DNA from: CAUZWH01 sp965224275
Lineage (GTDB): Bacteria; Pseudomonadota; Alphaproteobacteria; SHVV01
Length of the DNA stretch: 64,000 bases
Assembly: GCA_965224275.1 (NCBI GenBank)
Contig: CBDCYR010000009.1
Coordinates: 248,001 to 312,000, forward strand
Reading direction: 5' to 3'
Part shown: piece by piece, positions 33,091 to 42,157 of the stretch
How positions within the stretch are numbered: the first letter of the stretch is position 1
Layout of the letters: each line of letters opens with the position of its first letter
Translations under genes and position numbers: made by a program
Notes under the pieces: model-generated
Seen by the model: only the letters and a program-made list of their open reading frames with translations
Databases searched by the model: none
What the model was told of the DNA's origin: nothing

Positions 33091-34377
33091 ATGTCAGCGC
33101 AAACGCAACCCCGTCCAGCCGACGACGTCGACATCGTCACCTTCGGGTGTCGTCTTAACGCCTTCGAGTCCGAGGTAATACGCGACTCCGCGCGGGCGGC
33201 ACGATTGACCAACGCGGTTGTTATCAATACCTGCGCGGTCACTGCCGAAGCCGAACGTCAGGCCCGCCAGGCCATACGCCGGGCGCGCCGCGAGCGCCCG
33301 AGCGCGCAAATCGTGGTCACCGGGTGCGCGGCCCAACTCGAACCGGACGCGTTCGCCGCGATGCCCGAGGTTGACCGCGTGCTCGGCAATCGCGAAAAGC
33401 TCAGCCCGACGAACTTTATGCCCGACGCGCCGGCCCTCAAGGTCAACGACATCATGACCGCGCGCGAGGGTGCCGGGCATTTGATTTCGGGGTTCGATGC
33501 GCGCGTGCGTGCTTTCGTCGAAATCCAGAACGGCTGCGACCATCGCTGCACCTTCTGCATTATCCCGTTTGCCCGCGGCAACAATCGCAGTGTTCCGGCC
33601 GGCACGATCGTTGATCAAATTGATCGGCTCGTTGCCGGTGGCTACCACGAGATTGTGTTGACCGGTGTTGATCTCACCAGCTACGGCGCCGATTTGCCGG
33701 GCCGCCCAACGTTGGGACGCTTGGTGCGACAAATTCTCGATCGTGTTCCGGATCTCACGCGATTGCGTCTTTCGTCGCTCGACCCGGCCGAAGTCGACGA
33801 CGCCTTGCTCGACGTCTTCGCCACCCAACCCCGCCTCATGCCGCATGTTCACCTCAGCCTGCAGGCGGGCGACGATCTGATTCTAAAAAGAATGAAACGC
33901 CGACACACGCGGGATCAGGCGGCCCAACTCTGCCACCGCCTGCGCGAGGTTCGCTCCGACATCGTGTTCGGCGCCGATCTCATCGCCGGCTTTCCCACCG
34001 AGGGCGACCCTGAGTTTGCCGCGACGCTCGAACACATTGATGACTGCGGCCTGACCTACCTTCACGTTTTTCCCTACTCGCCGCGGCCGGGAACGCCGGC
34101 AGCCCGGATGCCTCAGGTGCCGGGACCCGAACGCAAGGCACGGGCGGCCAGGTTGCGTGCCGCGGGTGACCGCCGGCTGCGTGCGCATCTTCGGACCCGG
34201 ATTGGTCAAACCGTTTCCCTATTGATCGAAAACCCCGGCATTGGCCGCACCGTCGACTACGCCGCGCTGACCTACGCGCCGTGCGATCGCGACGCTGCGG
34301 CGTGGCCCGGGGATATCGTCATGGCCCTGGTTACCGGCGCCACCGATCGCGCGTTGGTCGGCTCGTTGCTGAGCTAG
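33091..34377 (+). CDS. mtaB: tRNA t6A37 methylthiotransferase MtaB
   Basis: Radical SAM enzyme that adds a methylthio group to t6A37 of tRNAs reading ANN codons. The N-terminal UPF0004 domain binds one cluster through C20 (FGCRLN), the cysteine of NTCAVTAE and that of VTGCAAQ. The radical SAM cluster is NGCDHRCTFC (C149, C153, C156). A C-terminal TRAM-like region completes the 428 residues. The start lies 6 bp after dapF and ftsY follows after 9 bp, so the three form one operon. Confidence 0.96.
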   Translation: MSAQTQPRPADDVDIVTFGCRLNAFESEVIRDSARAARLTNAVVINTCAVTAEAERQARQAIRRARRERPSAQIVVTGCAAQLEPDAFAAMPEVDRVLGNREKLSPTNFMPDAPALKVNDIMTAREGAGHLISGFDARVRAFVEIQNGCDHRCTFCIIPFARGNNRSVPAGTIVDQIDRLVAGGYHEIVLTGVDLTSYGADLPGRPTLGRLVRQILDRVPDLTRLRLSSLDPAEVDDALLDVFATQPRLMPHVHLSLQAGDDLILKRMKRRHTRDQAAQLCHRLREVRSDIVFGADLIAGFPTEGDPEFAATLEHIDDCGLTYLHVFPYSPRPGTPAARMPQVPGPERKARAARLRAAGDRRLRAHLRTRIGQTVSLLIENPGIGRTVDYAALTYAPCDRDAAAWPGDIVMALVTGATDRALVGSLLS

Positions 34378-34386
34378 ACCGCGCCG

Positions 34387-35355
34387 ATGTCGGGCGATAG
34401 CCCATCTTCCGAATCAAAGGACGCTGGGGCTAAACGCGGCTGGTTCACCAAGCTGAAGGCCGGACTGTCGCGCTCGACATCGAGCCTCAGTGACGGCATT
34501 GGCGCGATCTTGAGTCGCGGCAAACTGGACCAAGCGACCCTCGATGACCTCGAAGAGCACCTGATTGCGGCCGACCTCGGCGTTGCAACGGCTGTCGCGG
34601 TCACCGAGACTCTGCGGGCCGAGCGGTTCGATAAATCAATTACGGATAGCGAAATTCGTGCCGCGCTTGCCGCGCACATCACCAAGATTCTAGACCCGCT
34701 CGCCCACCCGCTGACGATCGATCCGACACACAAGCCGCACGTAATCCTCGTCGCCGGCGTCAACGGGACCGGCAAAACGACGACGATTGGCAAGTTGGCG
34801 CAGCAATTGCGCCAATCCGGTCATTCGATCGTGCTCGCCGCGGCCGATACGTTCCGCGCCGCCGCGATCGATCAGCTTAAGATTTGGGGTGAGCGGGTTG
34901 GGGTCGAGATGGTCGCCGGTGAGGTCGGCGGCGACGCCGCCGGCCTCGCGTTCGAGGCGTTCGAAAAAGCCCGAAACGACGACGCTGACGTGTTGATGAT
35001 CGATACCGCTGGGCGGTTGCAAAACAAAGCCAACCTTATGGCCGAACTGGTCAAGATCGTACGTGTGGTGCGCAAGCTCGACCCGACGGCGCCGCACGAT
35101 TCACTCCTTATTCTGGATGCGACCACCGGCCAGAATGCAATCAATCAGGTGGAGATCTTCAAGCAGGAGTGCGGCACGACCGGCTTGATCATGACCAAGC
35201 TCGACGGCACCGCACGCGGTGGCGTGCTGGTTGCCATTGCTGAGAAATTTGGCTTGCCGATCCATGCGATTGGCGTCGGTGAGAATATCGATGACCTCCA
35301 ACCGTTCGAAGCCCGCGCCTTTGCCGCAGCGCTGACCGGCATCGATCACCGCTAG
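34387..35355 (+). CDS. ftsY: Signal recognition particle receptor FtsY
   Basis: SRP receptor GTPase that takes ribosome-Ffh complexes to the translocon. The NG domain includes the P-loop GVNGTGKTTT (124-133), DTFRAAAIDQL, DTAGRLQNKANLM, TKLDGTARGG and the C-terminal GVGENIDDLQPF. The N-terminal acidic A region of E. coli is missing; only about 30 polar and basic residues precede the N domain, as usual in alphaproteobacteria. At 322 residues it is full length. It is the last gene of dapF-mtaB-ftsY and is followed after 7 bp by a large hairpin. Confidence 0.98.
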   Translation: MSGDSPSSESKDAGAKRGWFTKLKAGLSRSTSSLSDGIGAILSRGKLDQATLDDLEEHLIAADLGVATAVAVTETLRAERFDKSITDSEIRAALAAHITKILDPLAHPLTIDPTHKPHVILVAGVNGTGKTTTIGKLAQQLRQSGHSIVLAAADTFRAAAIDQLKIWGERVGVEMVAGEVGGDAAGLAFEAFEKARNDDADVLMIDTAGRLQNKANLMAELVKIVRVVRKLDPTAPHDSLLILDATTGQNAINQVEIFKQECGTTGLIMTKLDGTARGGVLVAIAEKFGLPIHAIGVGENIDDLQPFEARAFAAALTGIDHR

Positions 35356-35362
35356 CGGCCTT

Positions 35363-35470
35363 TCAGGATTGCTGCGACTTGGCCCATCCCGCTCCCCCGT
35401 CCCAACCACCCCAACGGTATCCTTATCGGGGGTTGGGACGGGGGAGCGGGATGGGCCAAGCTAATCCTGA
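35363..35470. repeat. 108-bp hairpin with G-quadruplex motif
   Basis: A perfect 30-bp inverted repeat, 35378-35407 with 35431-35460, surrounds a 23-bp loop. An outer 8-bp pair, TCAGGATT (35363-35370) and AATCCTGA (35463-35470), extends it across short bulges. The right arm reads GGGGG, GGG, GGGG, GGG, GGG with 2-3-base spacers on the plus strand, a G-quadruplex pattern, and the left arm is its C-rich complement. There is no T-run. It could be a transposon-derived repeat or act as a transcript 3' end for ftsY. Confidence 0.85.
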
Positions 35471-35521
35471 TATGCCGTTAACCGCTTTGACTGAGACCGA
35501 CCGGGCGGGCGGAGTCATAAG

Positions 35522-36007
35522 TTGACGATCAAGCACCGGCAGGCAGGTTGGGGGGTCGTCGAGCGCATCGTGTCCGGTGGCCAAAGCGGGGTCGACCGCG
35601 CGGCGCTCGATGTTGCCCTCGCGCTGGGCTATGCGTGCGGCGGCTGGTGTCCCAAAGGCCGCCGCGCCGAGGACGGTCCGATCGACGTTCGCTACCCGCT
35701 GATCCAGACGAACTCTGATCGCTATCTCCAACGGACGCGTTGGAACGTCCGTGATTCCGACGCGACCCTCATTCTGCTTCGCGGCCAGGCCGAAGGTGGC
35801 ACGCTTAAAACCATCGACTTCGCCAACCGGCAGCGAAAGCCGCTGTGCATCGTCGATCTCGACACGTCGCCTGAGCCACCTCGGGCGCGTCAATGGATCA
35901 AAGATCACGCCGTTTCAACGCTTAATGTCGCCGGTCCCCGCGAAAGTAAGACCCCCGGCATCTACGCCGACGCCAGTCAATTTTTACGCGAGCTGCTGGC
36001 GGAATGA
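35522..36007 (+). CDS. Putative molybdenum carrier / YpsA-like Rossmann protein
   Basis: A 161-residue protein of the Pfam 'putative molybdenum carrier' family, related to the YpsA/DprA-like nucleotide-binding Rossmann fold. The signature is ERIVSGGQSGVDRAALDVAL (about 14-33), then GGWCPKGRRAEDG and RDSDATLILLRG with GGTLKTIDFA. The molybdenum role is inferred from a single algal protein and is not proven for bacteria. The start is probably the TTG at 35522, which has GGAG nine bases upstream. It follows the ftsY hairpin by about 50 bp. Confidence 0.8.
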   Translation: MTIKHRQAGWGVVERIVSGGQSGVDRAALDVALALGYACGGWCPKGRRAEDGPIDVRYPLIQTNSDRYLQRTRWNVRDSDATLILLRGQAEGGTLKTIDFANRQRKPLCIVDLDTSPEPPRARQWIKDHAVSTLNVAGPRESKTPGIYADASQFLRELLAE

Positions 36008-36065
36008 GCCTGCGTTAGCGCGGGGTCGATTCGGACGCCATACCAAACTCGCGGGGCGCGCGCAC

Positions 36066-36656
36066 CTAGGGCGCAGCCTCGGCATGCCACGCGCGCTTGG
36101 TGCCTGGCATGTGATCGCCACTCTCGCCGGAGGGATTGGTGCGCGGCGAAAACGCGGTCTCGCCGCAAACCTCTCGAAACGCGTTTAACGCCCAGTGAAC
36201 GCTGGGAAAGGCCAACGCGTCCCACGGGATATCCTGCCAGTCGAACAACGATACCTCCTGGCTTTCGGTGCCCGGCCGAATCTCCGGTGAGGTGAGATCC
36301 GCGCGGTAGATGAGTTGAACTTGGCTAATTCGCGCCACCGAATATACCGCTAACAGCGCGTTGATCTCGAGTTCGGCATTGGCCTCCTCGCGCGCTTCTC
36401 GCAGCGCCCCATCGCTAGGTGTCTCATTGACTTCGAGGTAACCCGCCGGGATCGTCCAGTAGCCGATCCGGGGCTCGATCGCGCGCCGGCATAACAGGAC
36501 GCGATCTTCCCAAACGGCGACCGCGCCCACCACCACCTTGGGATTGACGTAGTTGATGAAACCGCAATCGTCGCAAACCAACCGCGGCTGATTGTCGCCT
36601 TCGGGGATGCGTTCAACGACCGGTCCGGCCGGTTTTGCTGGTGGCCCCATCAACAA
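36066..36656 (-). CDS. NUDIX hydrolase with zinc-ribbon start
   Basis: A 196-residue nucleotide-diphosphate hydrolase-like protein. The N-terminal PRLVCDDCGFINYVNPK is the short zinc-ribbon-like segment of this subgroup, with a single CxxC. The NUDIX box starts at G72 (GYLEVNE) and continues LREAREEANAEL (about 85-96). The catalytic REUXEE glutamates are intact, but the glycine after EE is Asn. The substrate is unknown. An ATG two codons in (36650) is an alternative start. It follows the terminator of the ccm-linked small gene and is probably transcribed on its own. Confidence 0.9.
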   Translation of the reverse strand: MLMGPPAKPAGPVVERIPEGDNQPRLVCDDCGFINYVNPKVVVGAVAVWEDRVLLCRRAIEPRIGYWTIPAGYLEVNETPSDGALREAREEANAELEINALLAVYSVARISQVQLIYRADLTSPEIRPGTESQEVSLFDWQDIPWDALAFPSVHWALNAFREVCGETAFSPRTNPSGESGDHMPGTKRAWHAEAAP

Positions 36657-36710
36657 ACTCTGGCACGCCGCCTGCGATCGGTCCAGGCAGCGGCCCCCAA
36701 CGCGGGCAAC

Positions 36711-36732
36711 AAAAAAGCGCCCAAAGGCGCTT
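36711..36732 (-). terminator. Intrinsic terminator after the ccm cluster
   Basis: On the minus strand the stem AAGCGCC/GGCGCTT with a four-base loop is followed by TTTT. It lies 23 bp after the stop of the 89-residue gene and before the NUDIX gene, so it should end the transcript coming from the ccm operon. Confidence 0.85.
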
Positions 36733-36754
36733 GCTGCGGGATGGGCCGCGTCGG

Positions 36755-37024
36755 CTATATACGGATATCGACGCGAGTGCCCTGGCCGTTAGGACTATTT
36801 ACGGCGACCTCACCGTCATCATCATCGGCAGCATTTGCCGGCGGCTGACGTTGCGGGTTCTCGATCACAACAACGTCCTGTTCGCGCTGATCATTCGATT
36901 GGAAGGTCTCTTCAGTCGGCCGTTCGCTCTGAATTTCTACGCTCCGGCGCTCTGCACTCTGATCGGCAACCGTCGTAGCGGGTGCGACTGCGGGCGGAGG
37001 AGGGGCTGCTGGGATGACTGCCAT
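36755..37024 (-). CDS. Small Pro-rich acidic hypothetical protein (89 aa)
   Basis: I do not recognise this gene. The 89 residues begin with a Pro/Ala-rich segment (AAPPPPAVAPA) and continue polar and acidic (DDDDGEV) to the end VDIRI, without cysteines or membrane segments; it looks disordered. The ATG has GAG upstream and a clear intrinsic terminator follows 23 bp after the stop, which supports a real transcribed gene. It lies 128 bp downstream of ccmI in an AT-richer stretch. No link to cytochrome maturation can be shown. Confidence 0.6.
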   Translation of the reverse strand: MAVIPAAPPPPAVAPATTVADQSAERRSVEIQSERPTEETFQSNDQREQDVVVIENPQRQPPANAADDDDGEVAVNSPNGQGTRVDIRI

Positions 37025-37152
37025 AACGTCTCAATATTCGCAGATTTCCGCGGATTCTTCAAACAACTCTTAACATTATGGTTAACACGTGGTTGCCAAG
37101 CGCCTAAAAAACAAGCAATTCCAACGCGTTTCACCGCCCTGGGATGTGCCCC

Positions 37153-38691
37153 TTAATTGGCCGAGTTTAGTTTCTCGAGGGCGCCTTTTACCGTCGCGTA
37201 AGAGGGGCTGGCTGGATCGAAGCTCTCCAACAGCCGTTGCCAAGTCGCCCGCGCCTGATCGATCTGGCCCGATTCCGCCTGCACCTGGCCGATGAAAAAA
37301 AGCGCCCCTGGGTTTTGCGGATTGATCTTAAGGACGCGCTCGAAGGAGGCGATCGCAGCTTTAGGGGCGGGATCACCGGGCCCGCGGGCGCGCATCAGAG
37401 CGCCTGCGAAGTTAAGCAGCGCCCCCACATCGTCAGGCACATTCGAAGCCGCCCGGTCCATCGTCGCGTAAGCTTTTTCCTTCTCGCCGAGGACGCCATA
37501 GACCCGTACCAGACGTTGCCACCCCTGCGGGTCGTTGGGTTCCTCCTCGAGGCGATCGGCCAAGCCCTCGACCATGCCGCGAATCATCTGCTGACGCTCC
37601 GCGGGAGACATTTTGGCGGCCGCGGCCATGTCGGCCTGACTGGGGCCGCGGCGCGAGCCATCGCCGGCGTCGGTCTCAACGGCAGGCTGTTGCGGCTGGA
37701 CCGGTCGAGCAGGGGCACCGGTTAGCGCTTGCGGTGCTATCGTTGCGACATCGATGCCGAGCCGCTCTGCCATGTCGCGAACCCGCTGCGCGACCGCCGC
37801 TCGCCAGGGCGCGTCGGGCGGAGCATCGAGCAGAAGCGACCGCCACATATCGAACGCTTCGCGGAACTTATCGGCCTGGGCTCTGCCTAACGCAATGTAG
37901 TAGCGCGACGCCGGATCGCTGGGGCGCGCCGCCAACACCTGGCTAAACATGGCTTCGGCGTCGGCGGTCACACGGCCGCCGGTCGCCAACACCATGGACT
38001 CGGCCGCCATCGTCTTGTGGTCGGCGTTGGTGGGATCGAGTTCGATTGCTTTTTGAAAAGCGGCGACGGATTCGCTGTGCCGGTCGGTAACTGTGAGCGA
38101 TCGACCAAGCAGCAGCCAACCTTGGAGATCGGCCGGATTTTTCTCTAACCGGGCGCGTAGCTTGGCTATGTTTTCGTCGAGTTCATGCGGCGCCATTTCG
38201 CCGCTTGCCATTTCGCTGCTTGACTGGGCTGCTGGCCGAGCCGGTGCCACGGCACGCCCGGCATTGGCGGTAAGCGGTGGATGCGGTTTTCCCGGTGGTG
38301 CATTTGGGGCACCGGGATTGCCCAGCGACATATAGAGACTCAGACCAACAACCGGCACCAGAATGGCGATGGATGCGGCAGCGGCGCGGCGTGCTGCGCC
38401 GCGCGCAGGGGTGTCGTCGTTCGTGTCGTCATTTGCGTCGTCCGAGGTTTTGTCTTCGGTCGTAATCAGTCGACGCTGAATTTCGAGCCGTGCGGCATCG
38501 GCTTCGTCGCCCGTGATGACACCGCGTTCGACATCGACATCGAGTTCGCGCAATTGGTCGCGATAGACTTGACGACTAAAGTCGCCACGCCGCCAACCCG
38601 CCGGCCGATGGCGCAAAATTGGCACGATCAGCGTCGCGATAACGCCAAACGTCATCGCCGCGAGGATTAGCCAAAATAGAGCCGTGATCAC
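37153..38691 (-). CDS. ccmI: Cytochrome c biogenesis protein CcmI
   Basis: Membrane-bound chaperone that delivers apocytochrome c to the CcmF-CcmH heme ligation complex. The 512-residue protein has two N-terminal membrane helices (about 1-25 and 108-125) around a cytoplasmic loop with RQVYRDQLRELDVDVERG and EIQRRLI. A periplasmic TPR region (about 170-500) follows, with repeats such as GWLLLGRSLTVTDRHSESVAAFQKAIELDP. It starts with GTG directly after the ccmH stop (TAAGTG), so the two are translationally coupled. It is the last recognised ccm gene of the operon. Confidence 0.95.
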   Translation of the reverse strand: MITALFWLILAAMTFGVIATLIVPILRHRPAGWRRGDFSRQVYRDQLRELDVDVERGVITGDEADAARLEIQRRLITTEDKTSDDANDDTNDDTPARGAARRAAAASIAILVPVVGLSLYMSLGNPGAPNAPPGKPHPPLTANAGRAVAPARPAAQSSSEMASGEMAPHELDENIAKLRARLEKNPADLQGWLLLGRSLTVTDRHSESVAAFQKAIELDPTNADHKTMAAESMVLATGGRVTADAEAMFSQVLAARPSDPASRYYIALGRAQADKFREAFDMWRSLLLDAPPDAPWRAAVAQRVRDMAERLGIDVATIAPQALTGAPARPVQPQQPAVETDAGDGSRRGPSQADMAAAAKMSPAERQQMIRGMVEGLADRLEEEPNDPQGWQRLVRVYGVLGEKEKAYATMDRAASNVPDDVGALLNFAGALMRARGPGDPAPKAAIASFERVLKINPQNPGALFFIGQVQAESGQIDQARATWQRLLESFDPASPSYATVKGALEKLNSAN

Positions 38692-39177
38692 TTAGCCGTC
38701 GCTTTCCAGCACCCGGTCGAGCCGGGCCCGCTCGGTATCGCTGAGCGGCGTTGCGGCGACCACGTTTGTGCGACCCACACGTCGCAGGAACATAACGACG
38801 CTTAAGCCCCCGAGCAGGATGAGGGCGAACGGTGCCCCCCACAGGGCTGCTGTCGACAAGTTGAAGGGCGGTTTGAGTAACACCCAGTCGCCATATCGAT
38901 CCACGACATAGTCGATCGTCTCTTGATCGGTATCACCGGCGACAAGGCGCTCGCGAACCACTTCGCGCAGGTCGCGAGCCAGACCGGCGTTGGAATCGTG
39001 GATCGACTGGTTCTGGCAAACCAGGCAACGCAGCTGTTTGTGGAGCTCTACCGCACGCGCTTCGAGCTTTGGATCGGCCAGCGGTGGATCGATCCCGAGC
39101 GCCATGCCGAGATGCGGCGCCAGCAGCAACGCGATAACCGCGGTGCCAAATAGCACCCGACGGAACCGACCCTTCAT
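38692..39177 (-). CDS. ccmH: Cytochrome c biogenesis protein CcmH (CcmL/CycL type)
   Basis: Periplasmic thiol-oxidoreductase, membrane-anchored, that reduces the CXXCH cysteines of apocytochrome c before heme attachment. The motif LRCLVCQNQSI (C51, C54) is exact. A signal-like helix opens the 161 residues and a second membrane helix lies near 110-130, giving the short CcmL form as opposed to the fused E. coli protein. It overlaps ccmG by four bases (ATGA) and abuts ccmI. Confidence 0.96.
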   Translation of the reverse strand: MKGRFRRVLFGTAVIALLLAPHLGMALGIDPPLADPKLEARAVELHKQLRCLVCQNQSIHDSNAGLARDLREVVRERLVAGDTDQETIDYVVDRYGDWVLLKPPFNLSTAALWGAPFALILLGGLSVVMFLRRVGRTNVVAATPLSDTERARLDRVLESDG

Positions 39178-39707
39178 TGGGCCCGCGCCTGCTCGATCAG
39201 GGGAAGTATTTTGTTCTCCAGATCGGCCGGCGAAATCGGTCCGATGTGCTTGTCGATGATACGTCCGTCGCCGCTAACGATGAACGTCTCAGGCACGCCA
39301 TAGACTCCCCAATCGATGCCGACGCGTCCGTCACGATCGACGCCGGTCCGCGTGTAGGGATCGCCAAACTGCCCGAGCCAACGGTCTGAGTTTTCCGGTG
39401 CGTCCTTATAGGCGAGGCCATAGACCTGGACGACGCCACTGCGGGCAAGTTCCATCAGCAGCGGGTGCTCGACGCGACAGGCCACGCACCATGACGCGAA
39501 GACGTTGATCAGCACGACGTCTCCTTTTTTGAGATCGTCGCTGGCTAGGCCGAGCCCACGCGGCGGCACCGCCGGTAGATCGAATTCCGGGATCGGTTTG
39601 CCGATCAACGCCGATGGAATATCGCGGGGATTGAGGGTGAGACCGACGCCCAACGCAATCGCGAAGATGACGAAGACGGCGATCGGAACGACGTAACCCA
39701 AGCGCAT
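39174..39707 (-). CDS. ccmG: Thiol:disulfide interchange protein CcmG/DsbE
   Basis: Periplasmic thioredoxin-like protein that reduces CcmH or apocytochrome c. One N-terminal membrane helix (about 5-24) anchors the 177-residue protein. The active site is WCVAC (W73, C74, C77) in NVFASWCVACRVEHP, and GVYGVPETFIV is the cis-proline region with the DsbE signature. It starts 6 bp after ccmF and overlaps ccmH by four bases. Confidence 0.97.
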   Translation of the reverse strand: MRLGYVVPIAVFVIFAIALGVGLTLNPRDIPSALIGKPIPEFDLPAVPPRGLGLASDDLKKGDVVLINVFASWCVACRVEHPLLMELARSGVVQVYGLAYKDAPENSDRWLGQFGDPYTRTGVDRDGRVGIDWGVYGVPETFIVSGDGRIIDKHIGPISPADLENKILPLIEQARAQ

Positions 39708-39713
39708 CAGCGG

Positions 39714-41708
39714 TTACTCCGCGGCGACCGGCGCCGTCGCTTCCTCGCGCCGCGGCCGCCGTCGTGCCGGGGCGCCAACGCGATGACGACGATCCGTGAG
39801 GGAGACGATCCCGCCAATGGTCATCACCAGGGCGCCAAACCAAATCCAGTGAACCAGCGGTTTGTGGTAGAGCCGGGTCGCCCAGCCACCGGACGGTCCC
39901 GGATCGCCGATCGCGATATAGAGATCAGCCGCCGGGGTGGGCCTGATTGCCGCCTCCGATGTCTGCATCGGTGGGGTCGGATAGTTTCGCGATTCAGGCT
40001 CCATGCGGGTGACGCTACGACCGTTCCGGGTGATGTCGTAGGCGCCTCGGATGGCCGTGTAGTTGGGGCCAAGCACGTCGCGCGTCCCTTTGAACTCAAC
40101 TTGATAACCAGCGAGTTCGATCGTCTCGCCCACACGCATGATCTGCAGCCGCTCGACCTCCCAAGCGGTGGTCGCGACGATGCCCATAATCACCAGGCCG
40201 AGGCCGCTATGGGCCAGCGTCATGCCGAAGGCCGAGCGCGGAAGGTGGATCGCGCGGTGCCAACTTTCAACCAACGGGGCCCGGAACAGGCGTATGCGTT
40301 CGGCTAGTTCGACCAGCGCGCCCCCGATCAGCCAGGCCGCTAGGGCCATGCCGAGCACCGCCATCACGGGCCCACCCCAGGTGAGGTAAAGCGTAACCAG
40401 GGCGACGATCGCCGAGATCGCGAAGCCGGCTTTCAGACGCGCTAGAGCCCCGGCTGCGTCCGCGCGTTTCCACGGCAACAGCGGGCCGATCGCCATCATG
40501 ACGACCAAGGGAATCATCAACGGTCCAAAAGTGGCGTTGAAATAGGGTGGCCCGACGGAGATCTTCTCTCCAGTCAGCGCATCGAGGAACAGCGGATACA
40601 TGGTGCCGAGCAGGACCGTCGCACATGCCGTCGTGAGCAGCAGATTGTTCAGAATAAGCCCGCCCTCGCGGCTTATCGGCGCGAACAGCGTGTCTGTTTT
40701 GAGGGTTGGTGCGCGAACCGCAAACAACACCAGGGCACCGCCGACCACGAAGATAAGAAACGCGAGAATAAACACGCCCCGCTCCGGATCGGACGCGAAT
40801 GCATGCACCGATGTCAGCACGCCGGACCGCACGATGAAGGTGCCAAGCAGGCTAAGGGTGAAGGTGAGGATCGCGAGTAGGATCGTCCACGCCTTCAGCG
40901 TATTGCGTTTCTCGACCACGATGGCCGAATGCAACAACGCGGTGCCAGCGAGCCAGGGCATGAAAGAGGCATTCTCGACCGGGTCCCAAAACCACCAGCC
41001 GCCCCAACCGAGCTCGTAATAGGCCCACCAACTGCCGAGCGCGATTCCCACCGTAAGGAAACACCACGCGGCCAACGTCCACGGCCGCACCCAGCGCGCC
41101 CAGGCCGGTTCCACGCGTCCTTCGATCAGCGCCGCAATGGCAAATGAGAAAGCCATCGAGAATCCAACATAACCGAGGTAGAGGAACGGGGGATGAAACG
41201 CGAGGCCGGGGTCTTGCAGCAACGGATTGAGGCCGCGGCCTTCAAGCGGTGCGGGAATGAGGCGGGTGAATGCATTCGACGTCAGCAGGATAAACAGGAG
41301 AAATCCAATACCGATCAATGCCTGTACCGAAAGCACGCGAGCGCGCAGGGTTGGCGGCAGATTACTGCCGAAAATAGCAACCGCGGCACCGAACAGATTG
41401 AGGATCAGGATCCACAGCAGCAGCGATCCTTCGTGGTTCCCCCAGACGCCGGTGATTTTGTAGAGCAGCGGTTTGGCCGTATGTGAATTCTCGGCAACGT
41501 TGATGACCGAGAAATCAGAAATCACGTAGGCATACATAAGAATGAAAAATGCGATCGCGATGAGCACGAATTGGGCCACCGCAGCTGGCGCCGCGACTGC
41601 GACCCAGCTTGCGATTCCCCGATGTGCGCCGACCAGCGGCAGTGTCCCCTGGACCAAGGCAACAACCAGAGCGAGGACGATGGCATAATGGCCGATTTCC
41701 GGGATCAC
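39714..41708 (-). CDS. ccmF: Heme lyase CcmF
   Basis: Core of the heme ligation complex, which attaches heme b to apocytochrome c in the periplasm. The 664-residue protein has about fifteen membrane helices and the tryptophan-rich WWD motif GWGGWWFWDPVENASFMPW (about 234-252), flanked by conserved histidines for heme. The start is GTG and overlaps the ccmE stop as GTGA. It is followed by ccmG after 6 bp. The 20 C-terminal residues are Arg- and Ala-rich. Confidence 0.97.
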   Translation of the reverse strand: MIPEIGHYAIVLALVVALVQGTLPLVGAHRGIASWVAVAAPAAVAQFVLIAIAFFILMYAYVISDFSVINVAENSHTAKPLLYKITGVWGNHEGSLLLWILILNLFGAAVAIFGSNLPPTLRARVLSVQALIGIGFLLFILLTSNAFTRLIPAPLEGRGLNPLLQDPGLAFHPPFLYLGYVGFSMAFSFAIAALIEGRVEPAWARWVRPWTLAAWCFLTVGIALGSWWAYYELGWGGWWFWDPVENASFMPWLAGTALLHSAIVVEKRNTLKAWTILLAILTFTLSLLGTFIVRSGVLTSVHAFASDPERGVFILAFLIFVVGGALVLFAVRAPTLKTDTLFAPISREGGLILNNLLLTTACATVLLGTMYPLFLDALTGEKISVGPPYFNATFGPLMIPLVVMMAIGPLLPWKRADAAGALARLKAGFAISAIVALVTLYLTWGGPVMAVLGMALAAWLIGGALVELAERIRLFRAPLVESWHRAIHLPRSAFGMTLAHSGLGLVIMGIVATTAWEVERLQIMRVGETIELAGYQVEFKGTRDVLGPNYTAIRGAYDITRNGRSVTRMEPESRNYPTPPMQTSEAAIRPTPAADLYIAIGDPGPSGGWATRLYHKPLVHWIWFGALVMTIGGIVSLTDRRHRVGAPARRRPRREEATAPVAAE

Positions 41709-42157
41709 AGTTTTTTCCCTTCAGCACCCTGCCATTGGCCGCTTTTGCGCAGGGCTTCGGCGACCTCCGGCGGCATATAATTTTCATCGTGTTTGGCCAG
41801 CACTTCAGATGCGACGAAAACGCCCTTTGCGTCCAACTGGCCTTCAGCAACCACACCTTGGCCTTCGCGAAACAGGTCGGGCAGCAAGCCACGAAAGGAG
41901 ACCGCGACGGTGCGTGAAAGATCGGTCACGCGAAACGTTGTCGTGACCCCGTCGTCAGCCCGCACCACGCTGTTCTCCTCGACCAAGCCGCCCAAGCGGA
42001 AGCGGCGATCGGGCGGCACATCCTGTTCGGCAAGATCAGACGGGCTGTAGAAAAACACCACGCTATCGTTGAGTGCGAAAAGAATCAGGATCACGGCGGC
42101 GGTAAGCAACGCCATGCCGACGACCACGAAACTCAGGCGTTTGTGTTTACGCTTCAC
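41705..42157 (-). CDS. ccmE: Heme chaperone CcmE
   Basis: Periplasmic heme chaperone that binds heme covalently and passes it to CcmF. The 150-residue protein has one N-terminal membrane helix and an OB fold. The heme-binding histidine is H123 in AKHDENYMPPE, with the conserved Tyr127. The start is a GTG within the last codons of ccmD (11-base overlap) and the stop overlaps ccmF, so ccmD-E-F are coupled. Confidence 0.97.
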   Translation of the reverse strand: MKRKHKRLSFVVVGMALLTAAVILILFALNDSVVFFYSPSDLAEQDVPPDRRFRLGGLVEENSVVRADDGVTTTFRVTDLSRTVAVSFRGLLPDLFREGQGVVAEGQLDAKGVFVASEVLAKHDENYMPPEVAEALRKSGQWQGAEGKKL

